The notes beneath the pieces are model-generated. The model did no database searches. It worked only from the letters and a program-made list of their open reading frames with translations, and had not been told where the DNA came from. DNA of 64,000 nucleotides. Origin: Owenia fusiformis (taxonomy: Eukaryota; Annelida; Polychaeta; Sabellida; Oweniidae). Shown piece after piece: positions 13,342 through 25,000 of the stretch (position 1 is the first letter of the stretch; each line of letters starts with the position of its first letter). The translations under genes were made by a program, and so were the position numbers. The stretch covers positions 9,183,730 to 9,247,729 of the forward strand of contig CAIIXF020000007.1 of the NCBI GenBank assembly GCA_903813345.2, given 5' to 3'.

Positions 13342-14606
13342 ATTCACGATGCCCATGTCAAGCAGCGTGCCTAGGCACGCAGTTTGAAACTCTGACAAAC
13401 TGCGCGCATATTTCAAAATCGAAGACGGGGAGGACACGACTCCCAAAAAGAGCCAGAATACGAAAAATACAAGGTTAGTCTCGTTCTAAAGACAGTACCA
13501 TTCTGTGAAGATGAACTTAATTTACTCATAGTACTCAATGTTGTTCCCGATGTAAACCTAGTTATCTCAATATAAGGGTCTTAAGTAGCTTCTGTGTTCA
13601 AAATTCACAGTGTAAAGTTATATCTATGTCTTTTTATCGTCATTTGCCGTTTATTCAGCCATTGCGTCTGTGTATGCTAGGATATATAGGATCACTCCAT
13701 CTGATTAAAGCAGCATAGTTTGTGTTCAAAACGATAATACGCCATAAACGTGATTTAAACATTTTTCTTGTCAAACTGCGCGCCTATATTCACATGTATT
13801 TCCCAAACTGCGTGCCTAATATTTTCAAACTGCTTACCTACCCAAGCTTGTTTTGTATTATTAGAAAACGTAAGCACCATATGTAAGGCACATATTATGT
13901 GTCTAATAGTAGAACCCCATAAGTGAAACACTATGAGAGTCCATCCACCAAGATGGTGATCTGAAAATAAAAGTTTTTCGTTCCCAACTTAATTGTCACT
14001 TCTATTATATATTTTGACTTTCAATATGAAAATCTCATAAAATCTGACGATAAAGCAAAATTTCCAAAGGTATATGAAAAACACCTACACGTGCCTCTGT
14101 AGAAATTCCAATGATAATATGAATTTTTAATAGTGTATGCGCACAGTTTGTAATTTCTGGCTAAAATAGGCGCGCAGTTTGTGTTTTATTTCTTTTTAAT
14201 CTCCTGATTATCTGTTTCATCTCGAAATATTTTGAATTATACATGATAAATGCGTAAAGAATTAAATATAAAACGAGTCTAAAGTATTTGTCATTTATGT
14301 TTAAAGTGCTAGATCGATTTACGTATTAATTTCCCGTTAAATCAGTGACGAAAATGCCATTAATCTGCTTATGTTTTAAAATTTAGATTCATTTGCACAT
14401 AGTTTTTGCTAGTATTTGCAAGATTCGTATATTCGCCACAGAATGAACGCATTGAACAAGAAAACAATGCAGGATAAATTTCTTTAAATTACGTTTCAAA
14501 ATACAGACTCCAACTTAAATGATGCAATGTTGCCAGGCACGCAGTTTGTGATCGAAACAAACTGCGCGCCTAAGTAGGCGCGCAGCTTGACATGGGCACC
14601 GTGATA
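13342..14606 (+). mobile_element. TIR element with AAACTGCGCGC motifs, copy A
   Basis: The ends are inverted copies of each other (CACGATGCCCATGTCAAGC on the left, its near reverse complement on the right). They are followed inward by inverted AAACTGCGCGC / GCGCGCAGTTT motifs, repeated at about 13385, 13775, 13805, 14170 and 14540-14580. It aligns along much of its length with 32501-33714. No transposase is seen, so it is probably a non-autonomous DNA transposon. The subterminal motifs may be transposase-binding sites (inference). Confidence 0.75.
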
Positions 14607-14693
14607 TTGCGGCGCTTGCCTCACAAGCTATCTTTTGTCACATGTGTATTGTCTTTAAGGGAATTTTGACGGCCTATTGCAAACCCGGACTTG

Positions 14694-14735
14694 TCCGTCT
14701 GTCCGTATGTCTGTCCGTTCATTTGTCTGTTAGCA
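14694..14735 (+). repeat. GTCTGTCC-type microsatellite
   Basis: Degenerate tandem CTTGTCCGT / CTGTCCGT units. Confidence 0.6.
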
Positions 14736-14969
14736 ATAGTGGCACCGTTTAATATCACTCTATCACTCTTGATTAAATTCAATTTATATGAATAACGGTG
14801 AATTAGTTAGTATGTTTCATTTTTGCTCATAACCCGATATTTTAGAACAACCGCATGTCGTAATGGAAAAGAAATAAACTCTCCAGAGATTGTGTAAACC
14901 CATCCCAACAATTCATATAATGAGTCATAACAATCCAAAAACACAATACCTCTCAGACACCATTCACAC

Positions 14970-15795
14970 TAAAGTCTATGTCAATGCATTAGGAATGAGC
15001 ATTTTTGCTAAAATTTGCAATAAAAAAAATATTCACAAAACAGCAATATGTTGCAAATGGAATGCTTCTGTCCCAAATGAATTTGTTATTCAATAATTTT
15101 TTCTTCAGTTTTTAAAGCTAGAAAACAAAATTCCAATTAGAATTTAATATGGCACAATCTATAATTCAATTGTTGCGACTGAAAATATTTCAGTGGGTGA
15201 TTACCTATAAGTGAACAACCAATGTCGAATCATAAACCAATGAAAATCGACTTCATGCATGGACTGACCATTGTGATTTTTATAAGCATTGCGATCATAT
15301 AATCTTCTATCCAGCAATGTTATAGGGATAATTTCAAATCCAATTATATTCATTTTACTTAGAGATGGGTAAGAGAAAATATCTTATTAAGGAAATGGAA
15401 TCCTGTAATCACCAATCTCGAAATAGATTCAAGTGGTGATAGTGATTACAACTATTGTAAGATTATGTTAAGATTTCTTGTTGAGTACTTATAAAAAATG
15501 TTAGTCTACATTTGAGATGGTCCCTTGTAGTGCATAGACCTGCATACCTTTATGCTAATGAAATGCAACTGAAGTAAACATAGCATATTTTTGATTTTTG
15601 TTTACATAGTGTTCTCATTGGAATTTTGTTTTCTAGCTTTAAAAATTAAATCAACTGAAGAAAAAATTATTCTATCCCAAATTCATTCGTGACAGAGGCA
15701 GTCCATTTGCAACATATTGCTGTTTTGTGGACAAAATAATTTTATTGCAAATTATAACAAAAATGCTCATTCCTAATGCATTGACATCTGCTTTA
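14970..15795. mobile_element. TIR element with ~175-bp arms, ~826 bp
   Basis: The left arm (14970-15145) and right arm (15614-15795) are reverse complements with scattered mismatches; both carry ATGTCAATGCATTAGG at their outer ends. The centre has no coding signal. It sits just upstream of the first recognised exon of the plus-strand receptor. A phase-compatible ATG-to-splice-donor segment (15763-15808) overlaps its right arm; see findings. Confidence 0.8.
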
Positions 15796-15938
15796 TTACC
15801 GTTACAAGGTATGTTACAGAACAACAAAACGAAGGCGTCGATACTCTTACATCAAACTATAGATATTGTGAATACTAATCTTGTAAAACAAAAATAATTA
15901 TTTTCACATAACTAGCATTTACATTTTTTACATTTCAG

Positions 15939-16043
15939 GTAATTGTACTGCAGACTTCGACAAGTTTCTTTGCTGGCCAAAAACAGAACCAGGGCTGACT
16001 GTTACACTTGACTGTCCGAAGCTAGGTCGATATACATGTTCAG
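15939..16043 (+). CDS. PDFR-like exon: hormone-receptor domain, part 1
   Basis: 105 nt, entered with 2 nt of a split codon and left in phase 1. The acceptor is TTTACATTTCAG. It encodes NCTADFDKFLCWP and later LDCPKLGRYTCS: the classic Cys..Asp..Cys-Trp..Cys-Pro pattern of the peptide-binding ectodomain. YTC is an additional Cys. Confidence 0.92.
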
Positions 16044-19000
16044 GTAATAGTAACAGATAAAACACCAACATCATAACTATAATGTACTGTTGTACATATT
16101 ACTCGTGTGTAAAAGTAGTTGTAAATACCGACTTCCATGACTACGCAACAAGGCACTTTGTATTTGTTTGTAATGTAGTCGATAGTAACTTTCGTGTCAT
16201 TATTCAAGTCATTCATGAAGTTGAAACGCGATTGAAGTATTCTGTCTGCTTTAATCGCCCATTGACAGTGTCGACCAAATGGACTAGACGGGACTAAGCT
16301 ATCTTACATTTGCATGACATGCATTAACGATCAGGGTGATTTTTGTGAAAAGGGTTTATAATCAACAGGGCCGTGGAAAGGATCTTGAAATAGGTATTTT
16401 TGAAATAAAGATATACCCTTGTATGCGAGGAAAATCTCCAAAACAAACTCATTCCAAGACAATTGATATTATACAAAAACTGGATGATCAGGAGCTGGAT
16501 ATGGCCAGAATACCTATCATTGAAAAAATATTGGGCTCGGCGAAAAACATTTGCAAACATATGTCAGTTGCAAATACATATTGGGTAGTTTCAAAAAAAT
16601 ATTGGGCAGTTTTTAAAAAAGCCAGATATGGCCAAATTACCAGCAGCTTAGCACCAATCAGACTTCAGGATCTAGACAAGGTGCATAATAATACTTGATA
16701 CAATAACAAAAGAAATCATTTCAGGAAAAACAATTTTAGATATCAAGAATACGTTTTTTAATCTTAATTTAGAATAAGTGCTGCTTTATTCAGTTTTCAT
16801 TTTGAGCATGACCTCCTGTCAGAATTGTGTTAAAATGTACCACCTTTGAGCCTCTGAACCACATCGACATATTTTGTAGTATAGTGAATTTGATAGTGTG
16901 TCATAATAATCTCCTGGAAGCTAGCTAGGACCAACACACAAGTGTCTTCGTCGCAAAAGCGAGGCGACTGTTTTGTCAACATCTATATTTACAAATGTAT
17001 GTAACTTGAACAAACGATGATAAAAGAATTAGAGTGACAAGAATAAGGATATAATGACATAATATAACGAAAGTCTTGAAGTAATAATGTTGAGCAATAA
17101 GTGATTTCATGAACAGGGGGCAATTTTGGCTGGTTCACAATTTTTATTTGGTTAAAATATTGAAAATATTTTTCCATAAAATGTGCTTTATATTATGGAG
17201 TTAACTTATTATTCAAAATGATTCAAATGACCATTAAAGAGTTTTTAATGTTGACTTTTTTTAAGCGTAGGTCATGGGCGTATAGCGCCTATTACGCAAA
17301 ATACGCACAGGCGTACCAAATGAATTTGAAAAAATAAAAAATGTGTTAAAATGCATTAATTTATTTGCGAATTTATTGATGCTTCCTACCGTATCTGTAT
17401 TTTTACCATTGTCAACATTTAAAGTTGATAAAAACGCTTAGATTTCATCAAATATAACGTCCTTGAAAAAGATTTCGGGGTTATGCTCCCCCGGGAATTT
17501 ATATAATCTAAGCGATTTTAGAAGCATACCCCCGGACCCCCTGCGATGCGCGGCCTTCGGCCACGCAATCAGGAATCCCCGAGTGTGCGTACCAACTCAA
17601 AATATAGCCCTACGCCCATGAAGGTACAAATTTAAGTGACCAAGTTAAATTATTAAATACGAGATAATTACATCGAACTCCCAATTTTGACATTAAACCT
17701 AACTACTGCAACCATTTTCCCAAAAAGTCTTGTATCCTACTTCAGTAATTTTTTAATTTAAAAACGAGTCAAACATCAAGTAAAACATAATAGGAAATAA
17801 AAACATCAACAAATTATGATCATTCAACATAAAGTGCCCCGATCACCACTTCTCACCATATGTTGTTACGTTTAGTATGTTATTGCTTTTATAAGACAAA
17901 AACATGCCGTAAGAGTACTAACACATTCTGAATATTTAGCACATAGTCACTCTACCTCTTTTAAACAGCTCAATTTTTAGCTATTTTTGACAGCATAAGG
18001 TAGATGTTGCAAATTTTCGTTATTTTTTTCGTTATATTTTAAAATAAGATCCGATGGTTTTCCTTATTTCACTTCAAACATGATACTCCACGAACATGAG
18101 ACTAGGCACGAAGGCTCCAAAATTGTTAACATAACAAATTGTTAACATAACAAACCTGTATAGAACAAATATATCAATAGGATAACACTACATAGTAGCC
18201 CGGACAGAATTGTTCAATGGTCACTTTTTCCTAATAACTTTTTTAATTTTCAGTATTATCATAGTCTGATCACATATTTGAAAACTAGAGTAAAATTCTG
18301 ACATACAAAAAAAATATTTAAGGAACATCTCTTAATTTATTGATATTATAGGCGTCCATAGTATGACTGACGCAAATACACAATTCATCATTTTGCCTCA
18401 TATTTGTTCAAAATGGCGGCATGTTTTGTGAATTTGAATGTTCAGTTGAAAGTTAATATTAAAAGATTGTCGTAGGACTATGGGGCCATGCTGCCACCGT
18501 TACAATCCTGATGTAATGCAGCAGCAATTGACCATTCATCAAATACAAGAAATTTACTCCCTGCGAGGGTATATGACATAAACTCTATTGAAATGTTCGG
18601 GGTTGTGTTCAAGAGGATTTGAAAAGGTGGCGCCCCAATGTGCGGGGTGTGATGAGAGTAGGTCCTCAATCTTTTCAAGAGCTCCAAACAGCCATCTCAG
18701 AGGCCATTGAAAAGCTGAAGAACAATTCACATGCATGTCAAGGATGGGTTAAGAGCCGTGTGACTGGGAAAGATATTACAAACTGTGGCAGTATGACCCT
18801 ATTAGTTGGGCTTACGGACAACTCATCCCCTAGACAACTCATCCCTGGACAACTCATCCCCTAGACAACTCATCCCCTGGACATCTCATCCCCTGGACAT
18901 CTCATCCCCTAGACAACTCATCCCCTGGACAACTCATCCCCAAGACAACTCATCCCCTAGACAACTCATCCTTTATCACATGAATAAATATTTATTAAAT

Positions 19001-22000
19001 ACATCTTGAATCATTCTAAATATTATTTTTCACTTTATTGACACAAATTAAATGGTCAAATGGTGCCATTAAAACTTTCATATTTTGTCCTTATATTACA
19101 TGACTTAATATTTCATGACAAAAAATAAAGTTTTCTCTCTGCATAATTTTGGAACATGAACTTCAGTAGCTTCATATGTGACTGCTGTGAAAAAATTATC
19201 TTTGGATTAAAGAATATTTGAACTATGAACAACACACATATAATGACATCAAAGGAGCTTCTTCAATCATGTTAACATAATATTGAAATTGTATATTAAA
19301 AGTAAAATTAAAGGTAAATATTTATAAAACAAACTACAGATTAATTGGTTGATAATTTCCTTGACAATACCACAGTAGTACCATGGATATCATATTTTTT
19401 TAAACAATTTCCAGATTTCCCCTCAAGAAAGTCTTTGTTCACTTGTCAGTCAGGAGACAACAGAATCGTTGCTTTAATACCTTACTATATTGTTATGTAA
19501 ATGGAAAGAGTTAGAAGTGCAAATCTTAACCATTTTTGAAGTTCTGTTTACGTAACAAAAGTGAGGTATTAAATCGAGGATCTTGTTAATCATTTGAATA
19601 ATATATGAATTAATAATATTACATTAAATTACTCAAACAAGCCAAAGGGTGAGTTGTCCGGGGGATGAGTTGTCCAGGGGATGAGTTGTCTAAGGGATGA
19701 GTTGTCTAGGGGATGAGTTGTCCAGGGGATGAGTTGTCTAGGGGATGAGTTGTCCAGGGGATGAGTTGTCTAGGGGATGAGTTGTCCAGGGATGAGTTGT
19801 CTAGGGGATGAGTTGTCCGGTTACCATTAGTTGCACAGGTTAAACGAACTAGGGTTGCTAATCCACTGCAAGTAACAATGGAATGGGCAAAAAACTGTAA
19901 GTCCTGCGACCTTACCAATATACTATACATACAATGTACAAACCTTTTTAAGTACTGGTATACATACAAGTCAATTTAAAACAAAAGGTTATAAATGCAG
20001 GCATTACCTCATACCAAGGCAGGGGTCTACATGATTTGTAGGCCTATGACATTTCTTAAATATTAACTTTCAACTGAACATTCAAACCACAAAACATGCC
20101 GCCATTTTTGAACAAATATGAGACAAAATGGTGAATTATGTATTTGCGTCACTCATACTATGAACGCCGATAATATCAATAAATTAAGAGATGTTCCTTG
20201 AATATTTTTTTGTATGTCAGAATTTTACTCTAGTTTTCAAATACGTAATCAGATTTGATAATACTGAAAATTAAAAACGTTATTAAAGAAAAAGTGACAA
20301 TTGAACAATTCTGTCCGGGCTACTATTAAGATATCAATTTATCAACTTTGAAAATTTAAAATCACAAAAATGGAAATATCTTTTCTTGTGTTTGGCAGAT
20401 GATATTTTCTTTTACTGGACATATTTTGATTTGTATAACTATCAGATACATGAGGGTAATATGAAAAGTGAACCACTAAAACTGAGGAATATTCAAGTTT
20501 ATGGGAATTTTGTAATACCCCGCCATGTTATTTCCCCCGAATCAGCCACCTGGTGGCGAAACTGGTAACTACCAACTCGCATCTGAGTAATTGAATTCAT
20601 TCTCTATTGACCGAGTAAAGATTTTACAATATTTTTTTTATTTCGATGTGACACAGATTACTATTTGTCACACTGAAACACTTATTAACAGTGTCTAGCG
20701 TTATCAATAATATAATTTTAAAAGAGAATAGATATTTTTAAATTATGTGATTTTATCAAAATAATTACAGAGTCAACGATGCGTAACATTACTTGTTATG
20801 AAAGAATATATTATTTAACAATTACATAGTCAGTTGGTTACTTATTAAATAGCTATTAGTATCGAAAACAAAAGTTAATATAAGCTTTCAAATTGCATTA
20901 GCGCTGTTTGATAAATTGATAGCATTGCTGGAATGACATTTCAAAGCTTCTTGTTATTTCTGACTAATCTTTTTCTTAGATGATCTGAACTGATACAGTT
21001 TATTCCCAATCCTAAGCGATTTCTTATGGAATTAAGATTATTTACAGACTTCTTGCTGTATACATCCAGATTCTAGTTTTAGTCTTAGAATCATAAATCT
21101 TACGCCAAGTGGATTAGTGAAAATGTTATTCCGATTTAACATTGACGTTGTTTTTACCGTTGTCCATATAAGGTAAGGTTGCTTGCTTTAATAACAGACT
21201 GTTTATACGTTCCCTAACATTGGATGTTGGGATATTTCTATTTTGCCAAAATGTATGCAGATATGAATGTATACGAGAACACATCTCGATGAAATTTTAC
21301 CTAAAAATATTTATAATGTAGAAAAACGTTGTCGTCAAAAACTCAGTTAAAATGACATTCCTGGACGTTTGACAATGTCGAGGTTTGAAGCCGTCGCTAA
21401 AACATTCAGAAAATGACCAAACACAATTAATTTAATCGAAGCTGATTTGACTCGTTGTATGTTGGAAAGACCGAATACAAACTTTCGTGCCCATGGCACA
21501 TTTGACTCTAGGATGATTCTAGGAAAGCCCGAATTTTAACTGCACAGTGAAAATTGGAGTCTCAGTTTTGCAACTGTCCAATGACGACTGTAAGTGAGTG
21601 TCGGACAGTTTGAGCCGTGTCGATCGCTAGTTTACACGTAAGATTTAATTTAACGTTTTGTAATGGAACGTGATTTCCAGGGAACAATTTACTCTCCATT
21701 CAACCTTGGACGCACGCAATATAACATTTTTCGACCTGCTATAAATTCCCAATGGACTCACTTCTATCCAAAATTAGTATACTTTAGTGATCATTTATCA
21801 TCATAAGGATGCAGATTGACTCCTTTGTTGTTGTGATCATAGCCTATCGGTGTCTTAAATATGATGCTCCACAATTTTTAGGACGTAATCACCTGTTAAT
21901 TGCCAATTCCTAACGCCTGTGAATAAAGTGCAAACAGGATTTCAGTTGCAGTGTACCAACTTCTTTTTAAACTATGTATATTGTTTAAATACTAGCTAAG

Positions 22001-25000
22001 GATATTGCAATTGTTTGTGACATATGAGGATCACATTGCGCTACTTTATCTTTACGATGGCCTTTTTTTGATTGCAGGACCACTAAATAACCGTTTTCAA
22101 AAAGATCACCATGCATGATAATCACTGTTTTTTATTAGATTCTAAATTAATGTTGTAACAAGAGCTATGGAAGGAAATGAAGTAATACAGTTGAAAAACG
22201 ATTACGTGTAATCCTATGATATTCCCTATGATAGCAATACTCAAAGTAGCTCTGTTATGTTCACTTGCGGATGGCCCATGCCCCCCCCCCCCCCCTTTAT
22301 GGCATAACTTGGCCTTTTTGGGCATTTTCATCCTGAGGGTATCATTATCAAGAACTTGCATCGGTATATCACAGTCTATACACTGTATGTAACCTACAAA
22401 TCCTTTTTGAGGTTAACTTGCCTTTACACCCAAGTTGTGGTGGATTCGATATGCTCATATCGAGGTTTAATTGAGAATATACCTGCAAAATATACCTACA
22501 CCGTTCACATTGATTTTATCAATGGAACATTTCAATTAATCGTTGGTTTTCACGATTTTTTCTCGAGTTTTAAATTATCCGTGAGAATCGCTGATTTTTC
22601 AGTTGCGAAAGTGTATTTGGGAAACTACTCACCTGCGCTTTCCCGAATGATTGTCTTAATTGGCCATTTAAAAAACAATTTTTTATACTTTTGGATAGTC
22701 GCTTGATGTTGGCATCGGACTTGAAAGAGCACCCCTGCAAGAACTTGCCAATATACTTACGTCGAGGTGAACTTTCCGAACTAGACGAAATGTAATTATA
22801 CGTTGATTGAATGGTTCGGTTGGTCATGACATAAACCACAAGCGACTCAAATAAAATATGGCATTATAATAAATCTGACCAAATTCGTAAATTGGCAATC
22901 TCAGAGAAATATTACTGTTGCAATACAGGTCATTTCGCCGAAGCGATAATAAATATTTTATATGTCACAATATAATATTTTCAAAACGGCGAGCAAGCAC
23001 ATTCCCATGTTGTGAAATATATCAGATTCATTTATTCGGATTTTAGACTCCGAATACAGTATCAGTTAAGTAAATGATACAGCAACTCTGTCTTGCTGGA
23101 TTCTACAACAATTTTGATATAGAGTGCAAGAGAAAATTTACATTTTGTCACATTGACATAATATCTTCTGATATTTGCTCATTTGACATTGGATTGAAGT
23201 GACTGGAATTTCATTTCTATTAGGTTTAGATGCTATATCAAGAGTCTAGATCATTATATTGAATGATATAATTGTCGCTCTCTTGCAGGTGATATGGTTT
23301 TGAATTAGTTGTTCAAACACATTGCAATTATATTACTTCAAACTGCAGCTATCACATGGGGAAGTCAAGATTAAAAAGGACTTAAAAATGATTTAATATG
23401 ACTGCTCATTCATGTAAAGCCCTATTACAATTACTTTAATCTTTAACTGATATAGGCCTAATTGTGGATTGATTTCTGACTGGTTTGGTGCAGAGAGAAA
23501 ACATTTTCTCAAGTTCATATTATGTCATTGTGACCTAGTTCATCGGGTCCTTGCTCAATTAGAAGACAATTACAAATCCATCAATAGCAATTGATACTGG
23601 GCTATCTATATTGGTCTGTCAAGTTCAGAAGGGGCATTATTTTGGGTAGACAAATGCTTTACTAGTTGGTAAGTAAACGACGTTTTCATAGAAAATTAAA
23701 TGACTTTGTCAAATGTTAGAGTTGATCATTTTTCAAATCTTTCATTACTTCTTCGAGATGACTAAACGAAATCATTATAAACCGATAAATAAGAGAGTTT
23801 CCAGTATAGCTGAATAAACCTAAACTTGTTTTGGTTGAGCCAGACTGTCATGATTCAATGGTAAAAACTCGCGATAGTCACTTAATTTCATGATTTAGTC
23901 GGAACAGTTGATCGCATCTGTCTCGAATAACATATCGCGGATGACCCTGTTAATGTCCATATTGTGATGAATCGTGAAAGTTTCTTAATCAGTTTAAACC
24001 CGTTTGCAATTAGTTCTACCTCGTTCTCAACACGTCCTCAGACAGTTCAACTCGTTGTTAAAACGTCCCTAGTAGGATTGAAGTACGACGGTTCCGTTCG
24101 TAGTACGTCCAGCTCGTCGTTAGTACGTTGTCACTCGTTCTAATTGTAGAACGTGACGACCACGAGTACATTTTGAGCATTGTCTAAGTTCTAGAGGACC
24201 TACCCGTTCGAGTACGTTCGATGAAGTTTGTAAATAGATCCCAAACGGTTCTTAGTAGGTCCAGTCCGTTCGTACACAGTTGAAGCCCGTTTTCGGGAAC
24301 GTAGTGGGAACTAGTTTGGTGTGATAGTAGGGTTAATAAATACGTTCTCTAGGACCAGACGCAGTTACATCTTTACCCCCCCCTGCAATTACTTCTTTTA
24401 ACCCTCCTCCCCCTATCACAAAACCTAGTTTACACAACGGAAAACGAGCTTAACTGTGTACGAACGGATTGGACGCACCTAAAACCGTTTGGGTCTATAA
24501 ACAAACTTCATGAATGTACTCGAACGGGCCGGGCAGGCCCTCCAGAACTTAGAGCATGCTCAGAATTTTCTTGTGATTTTCTGGTCACGTTCTGCAATCA
24601 AAACGAATGAAAACTTAAATATTACGACGTCGAGCAGTCGTGCGTAAATTACAGTCGTGTGTACACCTGATTCTTACCTTAGTCATTATTATTCCGTGCA
24701 GATATATGCGTTCCAAAACCTAAGTAAACTGTCTTGAAATTAGGTTGAGAAGTCAATAAAATATTTGGACGTATGGAAAACGAGGTAGATATAAAGATTG
24801 CCAACGGGTTTAAACTGATCGAGCACGTAATTGAACTGCTTGGATACGTTGTATCGACGACGAGATGAACAAGCAATTTTACAAAATCTAAACTTGATAT
24901 CAACGTACTGCAGACTGAATAAAGACGAGATGGACGTATAATAGACTGCCTATGAACGAGTTAGCAAAAATGGCTATCACACCAAACTAGTTGGAATTTT

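Larger units (their letters stand above)
18193..20325. mobile_element. Foldback TIR transposon with paired 16-bp tandem arrays
   Basis: The outer arms, about 18193-18478 and 20042-20325, are long reverse complements (about 285 bp). They begin TAGTAGCCCGGACAG and end CTGTCCGGGCTACTA, and could have a TA target duplication. Inside, a left array (18817-18971) has about ten GACAACTCATCCCCT units, and a right array (19648-19819) has about eleven units of the reverse complement. The unique centre is non-coding. A short open stretch at about 18619-18815 has no recognised domain. No transposase is seen, so it is probably non-autonomous. Confidence 0.85.

Noticed and set aside
16336-16698. 120-codon open frame in the receptor intron
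   Set aside because: No homology recognised, overlapped by an equally open minus frame, and no coding signal.
18806-19009. Low-complexity ORFs at 18806-19009 and 19706-19969
   Set aside because: Translations of the 16-bp tandem arrays; the repeated DNSSPRQLIP-type peptides are artefacts.
22356-22839. Overlapping plus and minus open frames
   Set aside because: No motifs, A+T-rich composition, and neither supports a splice-compatible exon.
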